Shown piece after piece: positions 1 through 5,243 of a stretch of DNA of 7,110 nt. Within the stretch, counting starts at the first letter, position 1; the number at the start of each line of letters is the position of its first letter. The translations under genes were made by a program, and so were the position numbers. This DNA is from Gammaproteobacteria bacterium (GTDB lineage Bacteria > Pseudomonadota > Gammaproteobacteria > UBA9214). The notes beneath the pieces were generated by a model. That model did no database searches, was not told where the DNA came from, and was given only the letters and a program-made list of their open reading frames with translations. The DNA is taken from NCBI GenBank assembly GCA_029881775.1, contig JAOULY010000094.1, positions 1-7,110 of the forward strand, in the 5' to 3' direction.

Positions 1-732
1 CTCGCGGATAAACCCGACAGCCTTGTGTAAATCCACATCATCTTTCCAGGCAATGCTGCGCGTCCGGGTCGTATATCTCATATGCAGGCAACCGGTCGCT
101 TTTTCAACTGAAAATACCGGGCCGGTATGGACTGGCCGTATTTCCTTACCCGCTTCCACGTTTGCCGGGATAGTCATAGCATCCGGCTGCATGAGCGCTT
201 TCACCCAATCCGGATTTTCATCACGCAGCAGTAAATAGACGATTTCAGGGTCCATCAGGCAATTTACGCCGCCGCTGTCTGCCGGCTGTACGCAGTGCAT
301 GACGATGCCGCGCACCTGTTCGTCTGCCGTATTGTAATAGCCATCCGTATGCCAGTTGATCGCGCGGTTGGTATACGGAATGTAGTGTGTCGATTCGCCG
401 GCCGGGACCACGCGTATCGAGGTAATGCTGTCTTCGTCGGCACGCAGATTCATGTCCAGCCGTTCCAGGCCAAAGCGTTGGCCGAGCGCCCGGATGGACT
501 GCTTGTCGACCGTGCATGAGCCGGTTGTCCGGTAGATCGCCATATTCGTGCTTCGGCAAGCGGACAGAATTGCCGTGTATTCCTGTTCATCGAGGTGCGC
601 GGGATCTCCGACCTGGATCACCCGCGTCACCCCGCCACCGTCCATAACTGCCAGCTTTGTTTCACGCCAGCGCCGGTAGTCCGATTCGCAGGACACATCA
701 AAAGGATTGAATGCTATGGGGTTGGATTGCAT
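1..732 (-). CDS. TauD/TfdA-like Fe(II)/2-oxoglutarate dioxygenase, partial (3' end beyond the window)
   Basis: The reading frame is open from ATG (732 down to 730) to position 1, giving 244 codons without a stop, so the C-terminus is outside the window. The start is the only plausible one: an in-frame TAG lies 11 codons upstream and no other start codon intervenes. The Shine-Dalgarno sequence is weak (a TAAG a few bases upstream). The protein has a polar N-terminal part, then residues 126-134 read NWHTDGYYN. H128 and D130 form the HxD iron-binding pair of the cupin-fold 2-oxoglutarate oxygenases. Residues 200-230 (RPVHTGPVFS, LHMRYTTRTRSIAW) look like the core strands that follow in TauD/TfdA proteins. 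The distal iron His and the 2-oxoglutarate-binding Arg would normally lie further on and cannot be checked. The substrate is unknown. The gene is transcribed away from the dsr operon and shares its 508-base upstream region, so a role linked to sulfur metabolism (for example desulfonation of an organosulfonate) is only an inference. Confidence 0.85.
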   Translation of the reverse strand, partial: MQSNPIAFNPFDVSCESDYRRWRETKLAVMDGGGVTRVIQVGDPAHLDEQEYTAILSACRSTNMAIYRTTGSCTVDKQSIRALGQRFGLERLDMNLRADEDSITSIRVVPAGESTHYIPYTNRAINWHTDGYYNTADEQVRGIVMHCVQPADSGGVNCLMDPEIVYLLLRDENPDWVKALMQPDAMTIPANVEAGKEIRPVHTGPVFSVEKATGCLHMRYTTRTRSIAWKDDVDLHKAVGFIRE

Positions 733-782
733 GCGTCTTAGTACACCCGGCGCCCACCGGGGCTAACCTGATTGCAGGGTGA

Positions 783-811
783 GTTATAGTACGTGCCGCA
801 GACGGGTTTAA
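783..811 (-). promoter_or_regulatory. Candidate sigma70-type promoter for the dioxygenase gene
   Basis: Read on the - strand, TTAAAC (811-806) is followed after 17 bases by TATAAC (788-783). The -10 hexamer matches TATAAT at 5 of 6 positions; the -35 matches TTGACA at only 3 of 6. Transcription would start near 776, giving a leader of about 45 bases before the ATG at 732. The spacing is ideal but the -35 is weak, so this is a candidate only. Confidence 0.35.
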
Positions 812-855
812 ACAACGAGGCCCGTTATGCGCGTGTCGGCACGGCGCAATACGCA

Positions 856-874
856 AATGAGTAGCATTCTCATT
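856..874. promoter_or_regulatory. Fur-box-like operator
   Basis: The 19-mer AATGAGTAGCATTCTCATT has 6-base inverted arms (AATGAG and CTCATT) around a 7-base centre. Its 15-base core (858-872) agrees at 13 of 15 positions with TGAGAATCATTCTCA, a common gammaproteobacterial form of the Fur 7-1-7 operator. It agrees at 10 of 14 defined positions with the E. coli form TGATAATNATTATCA. It sits about 124 bases upstream of the dioxygenase start and 367 bases upstream of dsrA. It does not overlap the two promoter candidates I can see, so its target is not clear. Confidence 0.45.
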
Positions 875-882
875 AACTGCCT

Positions 883-897
883 GTTTATTCAATAAAC
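883..897. promoter_or_regulatory. Perfect 7-1-7 palindrome, possible operator
   Basis: GTTTATTCAATAAAC consists of two perfect 7-base inverted arms around a single C. The 1-base centre makes it a poor RNA hairpin and fits a dimeric DNA-binding protein better. It lies 8 bases from the Fur-like site. I do not recognise the regulator. AT-rich DNA can give such symmetry by chance. Confidence 0.35.
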
Positions 898-1090
898 GAA
901 TGCACCTGCTTTCTTCAAATAGCGATTAAGTACACGTTACTATAAGAAAAAATACTGCTGATATCAGTAAAACCGGGGAATGCGACTAACTATTGGAATT
1001 TAAATAATAAATCTGCCAATACCCCTTTCGGGATAGTGGGCAATTACCGCGACACCCCATGGGTAGGATATGCTCACCTGCCGGGCGACC

Positions 1091-1096
1091 TATAAT
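1091..1096 (+). promoter_or_regulatory. Candidate -10 element of the dsr operon promoter
   Basis: A perfect TATAAT lies 145 bases upstream of the dsrA start. No recognisable -35 is present 15 to 19 bases upstream (at 17-base spacing the hexamer is ATATGC). If used, transcription would start near 1103 and leave a leader of about 138 bases. The lack of a -35 would fit an activator-dependent promoter, in line with the known induction of dsr genes by reduced sulfur compounds. Confidence 0.4.
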
Positions 1097-1240
1097 GCGC
1101 CTAATCAGAGTCAGTCCATCAATTACGAGACGATAACTCACTGATTTACACGGCGACACGATTCAAGCAATCGGGTTGCCTCGCGCGAACGAAATCAGAA
1201 CTTTTGGTGAAAGCAAAAACAATCTCAGGAGATTAGTGCC

Positions 1241-2497
1241 ATGGCCAAGAATCAATACCCAACACCGATGCTGGACGATCTGGAAAACGGCCCGTGGCCG
1301 AGTTTCATCTCCGGCATAAAGCGCCTGCGTGACGAGCATCCCGACGAACGCATCAACAACATGACCAACGGTCTGCTGGGACAGCTGGAGCATTCCTACG
1401 AAACCCGCAAAGGCTACTGGAAAGGCGGCACTGTCAGTGTGTACGGCTATGGCGGTGGCATCATCCCGCGCTTCTCGGAAGTCGGTGACGCCTTCCCCGA
1501 GTCCAGGGAATTCCACACCCTGCGCGTGCAGCCGCCGGCCGGTAACTTCTACACCACCGACATGCTGCGCCAGCTGGGTGACAGCTGGGAGAAATGGGGT
1601 TCCGGCCTGGTGACCTTCCACGGTCAGACCGGCAACATCATGTTCATCGGTGCTACCACCGAAAACACGCAGCATTTCTTCGACGAAATCAACGAATACG
1701 GCTGGGACCTTGGTGGCGCCGGCCCGTGCGTGCGTACCGCCATGTCCTGTGTCGGTGGCGCCCGCTGCGAAATGTCCAACTGCAACGAGCACGGCATTCA
1801 CCGCTGGATGGTGAATAATTTCACCGACGACGTGCATCGCCCGGCCCTGCCCTACAAGTTCAAGTTCAAGGTCTCCGGTTGCCCGAACGATTGCCAGAAC
1901 GCCATTGAGCGTGCTGACTTCGCCATCATCGGCACCTGGCGTGACGAGATGAAGGTCGATCAGGACGGGGTCAAGTACTACCTCGACAAGAAGGGCCGCC
2001 AGTACCTGATGGACAACGTCATCAGCCGTTGCCCGACCCAGGCCATCAAGCTGAACGATGACGACACCATTACCGTCGACAATCACAACTGCGTACGTTG
2101 CATGCACTGCCTGAACGTGATGCCGAAAGCACTGCATCCCGGTGACGACAAGGGTGTCACCATCCTCATCGGCGGCAAGCGCACGCTGAAGATCGGCGAC
2201 CTGATGGGTACTGTCGTGGTGCCGTTCAAGAAGCTGGAAACCGAGGAAGACTACGAAAGCCTGCAGGAGATGGCCGAAGAGATCATCGACTTCTGGGCCG
2301 AGAACGGACTTGAGCACGAGCGCTGCGGTGAAATGATCGAGCGTATCGGCCTGGTGAACTTCCTCGAAGGCATCGGTATTGAAGTCGACCCGAACATGGT
2401 CGGCAGCCCGCGCCAGAGTTCCTACGTCCGCATGGATGGCTGGGATGAAGAGGCCGAGAAGTGGTTTGCCCGCAAGGCAGAGGCTGCTTCCGCTTAA
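1241..2497 (+). CDS. dsrA: Reverse-type dissimilatory sulfite reductase, alpha subunit DsrA
   Basis: 418 residues, the usual length for the family. DsrA pairs with DsrB in the cytoplasmic alpha2beta2 siroheme enzyme; in sulfur oxidisers it runs in reverse, oxidising DsrC-bound sulfur to sulfite. The siroheme/[4Fe-4S] cysteines are visible as C170-x5-C176 (CVGGARC) and C214-x3-C218 (CPNDC). An inserted ferredoxin-like domain follows, with C264 (SRCPTQAI) and C284-x2-C287-x2-C290 (CVRCMHC), then the typical MPKALHPG stretch at about 293-300. The ATG at 1241 is preceded by AGGAGA (1227-1232) at good spacing, and the N-terminal YPTPMLDDLENGPWPSF is the usual DsrA start. It is the first gene of the operon, separated from dsrB by an 82-base gap that contains a strong hairpin. 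The oxidative type is inferred from the adjacent dsrEFH and from overall resemblance to A. vinosum DsrA. A long open frame on the opposite strand (1163-2317) is a shadow. Confidence 0.98.
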   Translation: MAKNQYPTPMLDDLENGPWPSFISGIKRLRDEHPDERINNMTNGLLGQLEHSYETRKGYWKGGTVSVYGYGGGIIPRFSEVGDAFPESREFHTLRVQPPAGNFYTTDMLRQLGDSWEKWGSGLVTFHGQTGNIMFIGATTENTQHFFDEINEYGWDLGGAGPCVRTAMSCVGGARCEMSNCNEHGIHRWMVNNFTDDVHRPALPYKFKFKVSGCPNDCQNAIERADFAIIGTWRDEMKVDQDGVKYYLDKKGRQYLMDNVISRCPTQAIKLNDDDTITVDNHNCVRCMHCLNVMPKALHPGDDKGVTILIGGKRTLKIGDLMGTVVVPFKKLETEEDYESLQEMAEEIIDFWAENGLEHERCGEMIERIGLVNFLEGIGIEVDPNMVGSPRQSSYVRMDGWDEEAEKWFARKAEAASA

Positions 2498-2520
2498 GAC
2501 GGCGTTCTATTAACGACAAA

Positions 2521-2543
2521 GCCCCGGTGCTGCGCGCCGGGGC
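2521..2543 (+). other. GC-rich hairpin between dsrA and dsrB
   Basis: The arms GCCCCGG (2521-2527) and CCGGGGC (2537-2543) pair perfectly. A T-G wobble and two more G-C/C-G pairs can extend the stem to about 10 pairs around a TGC loop. It starts 23 bases after the dsrA stop. No T-run follows (CTGTTCC), so it is unlikely to be a full intrinsic terminator. It more likely protects the upstream mRNA 3' end or partly attenuates transcription. Confidence 0.6.
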
Positions 2544-2579
2544 CTGTTCCAAATTCAGAAGATTTTTCAGGAGAGTCAC

Positions 2580-3653
2580 ATGGCAGAAGCAATGCGTTCG
2601 CCTATCGAATCAGGATGCCCTGACGCGTTCCAGTACATGCATCCGGTGATGCGTAAGAACTACGGTCAGTGGGCCTACCACGAAGACCCGCAGCCCGGCG
2701 TACTGTTACACGTCTCGAAAAACGGTGACAAGATCTGGACCGTGCGTGCCGGTACCCAGCGTATTCTTGACCTGTTCACCTTGCGCAAACTGTGCGACAT
2801 CGGTGACAAGTATGGTGAGGGTTACATTCACTTCACCATTCGCAGCAACATCGAATACCAGGTGGCCGATGAGGCCAAGGTAGAGCCGCTGATCAAGGCA
2901 CTGACCGACGCAGGTTTCATTGTTGGTGGTACCCGCAACTCGGTTGCCATGCTGTCGCATACCCAGGGCTGGCTGCATTGCGACATCCCGGGCACCGACG
3001 CCTCCGGTGTCGTCAAGTCCATGATGGACGAGCTGATCGACGAGTTCAAAGGCTGGAACATGCCGAACCGCGTGCACATGACGACCTCCTGCTGCCAGAT
3101 TAACTGTGGCGGCCAGGGCGATATCGCCATCAACGTGCAGCACACCAAGCCGCCGAAGATCAACCATGACCTGGTTTCGAACGTCTGCGAACGTCCGTCA
3201 GTTGTCGCGCGCTGCCCGGTTGCGGCCATTCGCCCGGCGCTGGTGAACGGCAAGCCGTCACTCGAAGTCGACGAGAAGAAATGCATCTGCTGCGGCGCCT
3301 GCTTCCCGCCCTGCCCGCCGATGCAGATCAATGACGCCGAGCATTCCAAGCTGGCTATCTGGGTGGGTGGTAACCACTCCAACGCCCGCGGCAAGCCGAC
3401 CTTCCAGAAGCTGGTTGCCTCCGGCATTCCGAACAACCCGCCGCGCTGGCCGGAAGCCACTGCCGTGGTCAAGAAAATTCTCAAGACCTACAAGGAAGAC
3501 GCGAAGGACTGGGAACGTATCAACGACTGGATCGAGCGTATCGGCTGGCCGCGTTTCTTCGAAAAGACCGGATTGCCGTTCACCAAGTATCACATTGATA
3601 ACTGGCGCGGTGCGCGTGCAAGCCTGAACGCTTCCACCCACATTCGTTTCTGA
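2580..3653 (+). CDS. dsrB: Reverse-type dissimilatory sulfite reductase, beta subunit DsrB
   Basis: 357 residues, normal for DsrB, the partner of DsrA that contributes the catalytically active siroheme site. Cysteines at C171, C172 and C176 (SCCQINCGGQGD) and C203 and C212 (in the stretch ending ARCPVAAIRP) lie in the siroheme/[4Fe-4S] region. A ferredoxin-type cluster motif C235-x2-C238-x2-C241-x3-C245 (CICCGACFPPC) follows. The C-terminal part (DWIERIGWPRFFEKTGLPFT) matches the conserved DsrB tail. The ATG at 2580 has AGGAGA (2569-2574) just upstream. Translation of dsrE starts 11 bases after this stop, and the stop codon itself is part of the dsrE ribosome binding site (TGAGGA), suggesting translational coupling. 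The minus-strand open frames over this gene are shadows. Confidence 0.98.
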   Translation: MAEAMRSPIESGCPDAFQYMHPVMRKNYGQWAYHEDPQPGVLLHVSKNGDKIWTVRAGTQRILDLFTLRKLCDIGDKYGEGYIHFTIRSNIEYQVADEAKVEPLIKALTDAGFIVGGTRNSVAMLSHTQGWLHCDIPGTDASGVVKSMMDELIDEFKGWNMPNRVHMTTSCCQINCGGQGDIAINVQHTKPPKINHDLVSNVCERPSVVARCPVAAIRPALVNGKPSLEVDEKKCICCGACFPPCPPMQINDAEHSKLAIWVGGNHSNARGKPTFQKLVASGIPNNPPRWPEATAVVKKILKTYKEDAKDWERINDWIERIGWPRFFEKTGLPFTKYHIDNWRGARASLNASTHIRF

Positions 3654-3664
3654 GGATCTGGCTG

Positions 3665-4057
3665 ATGAAGTTCACCATTCAGGTTAATGAGGGGCCCTAC
3701 CAGCACCAGTCTGCTGACACGGCCTATCACTTTGCCAAGGCGGCACTCGATAAAGGGCACGAGATCTTTCGTATCTTTTTCTATCATGACGGCGTTAATA
3801 ACGGCACCCGTCTGACGACACCGCCGCAGGATGATCGCAATATCGTCAATCGCTGGAGCGAGCTTGCCAGGGAACATGATATCGACATGGTCCTGTGTGT
3901 CGCTGCAGCCCAGCGTCGCGGCATCGTCGATGACGGCGAAGCCGAACGCAATGGCAAAGATGCTACCAACATCGCACCTGGCTTCAGGATTTCCGGTCTC
4001 GGCCAACTGATCGAAGGTGGTATCGAGAGTGATCGCACCATCGTGTTTGGCGACTGA
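3665..4057 (+). CDS. dsrE: Sulfur carrier subunit DsrE
   Basis: 130 residues, DsrE/TusD family. DsrE forms a cytoplasmic hexamer with DsrF and DsrH (E2F2H2) that accepts sulfane sulfur as a persulfide and transfers it to DsrC. The active-site cysteine is C78 in DMVLCVAAAQRRG, the same residue number as the essential Cys78 of A. vinosum DsrE, and it is the only cysteine in the protein. The N-terminus (MKFTIQVNEGPYQHQS) and the segment FRIFFYHDGVNNG at about 35-47 are typical of the family. The ATG at 3665 follows GAGGA (3652-3656). Presence of dsrEFH in the operon is the accepted marker for the oxidative direction of the Dsr pathway, since sulfate reducers generally lack it. Confidence 0.97.
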   Translation: MKFTIQVNEGPYQHQSADTAYHFAKAALDKGHEIFRIFFYHDGVNNGTRLTTPPQDDRNIVNRWSELAREHDIDMVLCVAAAQRRGIVDDGEAERNGKDATNIAPGFRISGLGQLIEGGIESDRTIVFGD

Positions 4058-4058
4058 C

Positions 4059-4062
4059 GGAG
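4059..4062 (+). promoter_or_regulatory. Ribosome binding site deciding the dsrF start
   Basis: GGAG lies 7 bases before the ATG at 4070. A TTG immediately in front (4067) is in frame, but the ATG has the better spacing and gives the usual N-terminus. Confidence 0.7.
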
Positions 4063-4069
4063 AGTTTTG

Positions 4070-4477
4070 ATGTCGAAGACAAAGAAAATGATGTACATAA
4101 ACCGCAAGGCGCCCTACGGCACGATCTATGCCTGGGAGTCCCTCGAAGTGGTGCTGATCGGTGCCGCTTTCGAGCAGGATGTCAGCCTGGCATTCATGGA
4201 TGACGGTGTATACCAGCTCACCAAGGGGCAGGACACCAGCGGCATTGGCATGAAGAATTTCTCACCGACCTATGCAGCACTGGGTGATTTCGAGGTCAAC
4301 AAGATCTACGTCGACAAGGAATCGCTCGAAGAGCGCGGCCTGACGCTGGATGACCTGCAACACCTCGTGTGGGAAGACGAGGACGAGGACTGGGCGGAAA
4401 AAGATTCCATTCACCTTGTCAGCCGCGCCGAACTGTCCGATGTCCTGGCTGACCAGGATGTCCTGTTTAACTTCTGA
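4070..4477 (+). CDS. dsrF: DsrEFH complex subunit DsrF
   Basis: 135 residues, DsrF/TusC family. It is the middle subunit of the DsrE2F2H2 sulfur-transfer complex. The N-terminal MYINRKAPYGTIYAWESLE (about residues 8-26) and the AFMDDGVYQLTKGQDTS segment (about 41-57) are the conserved family features. The protein has no cysteine, which agrees with a structural rather than sulfur-binding role. The C-terminal third is very acidic (WEDEDEDWAEKD near 101-112). The gene lies 12 bases after dsrE and 16 bases before dsrH. Confidence 0.96.
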   Translation: MSKTKKMMYINRKAPYGTIYAWESLEVVLIGAAFEQDVSLAFMDDGVYQLTKGQDTSGIGMKNFSPTYAALGDFEVNKIYVDKESLEERGLTLDDLQHLVWEDEDEDWAEKDSIHLVSRAELSDVLADQDVLFNF

Positions 4478-4486
4478 CTCCGGAAC

Positions 4487-4490
4487 AGGA
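4487..4490 (+). promoter_or_regulatory. Ribosome binding site for dsrH
   Basis: AGGA lies only 3 bases before the ATG at 4494 but 9 bases before a second in-frame ATG at 4500. By spacing the second start is better; by family resemblance (A. vinosum DsrH begins MSxLH) the first is preferred. The two differ by only two residues. Confidence 0.5.
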
Positions 4491-4493
4491 AAT

Positions 4494-4790
4494 ATGTCAA
4501 TGTTACATCTGGTAAACAAATCGCCCTACGATGGCAGCAATCTGAACACTGCAACCTCGATCATGAAAAGCGGCGACACCCTGCTGTTGATCGAAGACGG
4601 CGTCTACGGTGCAGTCAAGGCCGGCAAGGCCGCGTCATTGCTTGAAGGACACACAGTTTCAGTCCTGGGTCCCGACCTGGCTGCCCGTGGCATTACAAAA
4701 GACAAGCTGGCCGATGGCATTAATGTCGTCGATTACGCGGGTTTCGTGGATATGGTTGAAGCCAACGACAAGGTTCAGTCCTGGCTCTGA
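4494..4790 (+). CDS. dsrH: DsrEFH complex subunit DsrH
   Basis: 98 residues, DsrH/TusB family, the smallest subunit of the DsrEFH hexamer. Recognisable segments are MLHLVNKSPYDG at the N-terminus, TLLLIEDGVYGAV near residues 29-41, VSVLGPDLAARG near 55-66, and the closing VVDYAGFVDMVE with the terminal QSWL. The open frame extends further upstream into dsrF, but the ATG at 4494 (or 4500) agrees with the family length. The protein contains no cysteine at all; A. vinosum DsrH, as I recall it, has one near residue 20, where this protein reads NTATSI. The next gene, dsrC, starts 43 bases later. Confidence 0.95.
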   Translation: MSMLHLVNKSPYDGSNLNTATSIMKSGDTLLLIEDGVYGAVKAGKAASLLEGHTVSVLGPDLAARGITKDKLADGINVVDYAGFVDMVEANDKVQSWL

Positions 4791-4833
4791 AAACTTTTAT
4801 TTAACTGGCGTCGCCAATGAGGAGACAATCACC

Positions 4834-5169
4834 ATGAGTAGTATCGAGGCAAACGGAAAGACTTACGAAACTGACGAAGAAGGTTATCTGGCCGACCTGA
4901 ACACCTGGGACAAAGATGTCGCAGCTGTCATGGCCAAGATCGACGACTGCGATCTGACCGAGAACCACTGGGAAGTGATCAACTTCCTGCGTGAGTACTA
5001 CGAGGAATACCAGATCGCACCGGCCGTACGCGTGCTCACCAAGGCCATCGGCAAAAAGCTGGGCAAGGACAAAGGCAACAGCAAGTACCTGTACGAACTG
5101 TTCCCGTACGGTCCTGCCAAACAGGCCTGTAAATACGCCGGCCTGCCGAAACCAACCGGCTGCGTTTGA
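4834..5169 (+). CDS. dsrC: Sulfur-trafficking protein DsrC (TusE family)
   Basis: 111 residues. DsrC is the central cytoplasmic sulfur carrier of the pathway, taking sulfur from DsrEFH, presenting it to DsrAB and being recycled through the DsrK-containing membrane complex. The swinging C-terminal arm carries both redox cysteines, C99 and the penultimate C110 (CKYAGLPKPTGCV), spaced 11 residues apart as in true DsrC rather than TusE-like proteins with one cysteine. The core NFLREYYEEYQIAPAVRVLT (about 50-69) and KYLYELFPYGPAKQA (about 84-98) is nearly identical to A. vinosum DsrC. An additional cysteine, C39, lies in the N-terminal half. The ATG has an excellent site, GAGGAGA (4819-4825), 8 bases upstream, fitting high expression. 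A strong hairpin follows in the gap to dsrM. A. vinosum dsrC is known to have an extra promoter of its own; I see no convincing one here. Confidence 0.98.
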   Translation: MSSIEANGKTYETDEEGYLADLNTWDKDVAAVMAKIDDCDLTENHWEVINFLREYYEEYQIAPAVRVLTKAIGKKLGKDKGNSKYLYELFPYGPAKQACKYAGLPKPTGCV

Positions 5170-5178
5170 TGTAACCCG

Positions 5179-5210
5179 GGAAGTCTGCAGGGATCGGCCT
5201 GCGGACTTCC
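5179..5210 (+). other. Strong hairpin after dsrC
   Basis: Two 13-base arms (5179-5191 and 5198-5210) pair at 12 positions by Watson-Crick rules and one by a T-G wobble, around a 6-base loop GATCGG. It begins 9 bases after the dsrC stop and ends 33 bases before dsrM. What follows (GCTTCATTTGG) is not a clean T-run. It may act as a partial terminator or as a 3' stabiliser of a dsrC-ending mRNA. Confidence 0.7.
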
Positions 5211-5243
5211 GCTTCATTTGGAATTTAAAGGAGCCCGGAAAGC

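Larger units (their letters stand above)
733..1240. other. Divergent intergenic region between the dioxygenase gene and dsrA
   Basis: This 508-base stretch has no supportable gene; the short open frames in it lack ribosome binding sites and family-like sequence. Its middle (about 880-1020) is clearly more AT-rich than the flanking genes. It holds, from left to right, a candidate - strand promoter (783-811), a Fur-box-like 19-mer (856-874), a 15-base palindrome (883-897), a 10-base palindrome (958-967) and a TATAAT hexamer pointing at dsrA (1091-1096). It most likely carries the control elements of both divergent transcription units. Confidence 0.8.

Noticed and set aside
245..559. A 104-codon - strand frame and a 74-codon + strand frame (295-519)
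   Set aside because: Both are other-frame shadows of the dioxygenase gene, whose frame is continuous from 732 to the left edge and carries the HxD motif.
830..852. A possible sigma54 promoter around CGGCACGGCGCAAT
   Set aside because: The GG-element is followed by CGCAA rather than the TTGC-type element at the required spacing, so the match to TGGCAC-N5-TTGC fails.
698..892. A 64-codon - strand frame covering the divergent intergenic region
   Set aside because: It has no ribosome binding site, overlaps the start of the dioxygenase gene in a different frame, and has no recognisable sequence.
1163..2317. A 384-codon open frame on the - strand, antisense to dsrA
   Set aside because: It mirrors dsrA in codon phase, as often happens in GC-biased genes. 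Its sequence is low-complexity in V/H/G/D, shows no family features, and has no convincing ribosome binding site. dsrA on the other strand is certain.
2521..2560. Intrinsic terminator ending a monocistronic dsrA transcript
   Set aside because: The stem is strong but no T-run follows, and dsrA and dsrB must be co-expressed. It is kept only as a hairpin of uncertain role.
2828..3484. Long - strand open frames across dsrB (also 2706-3167 and 3258-3641)
   Set aside because: They overlap each other and the certain dsrB gene, and show no recognisable domain. They are shadows of dsrB codon use.
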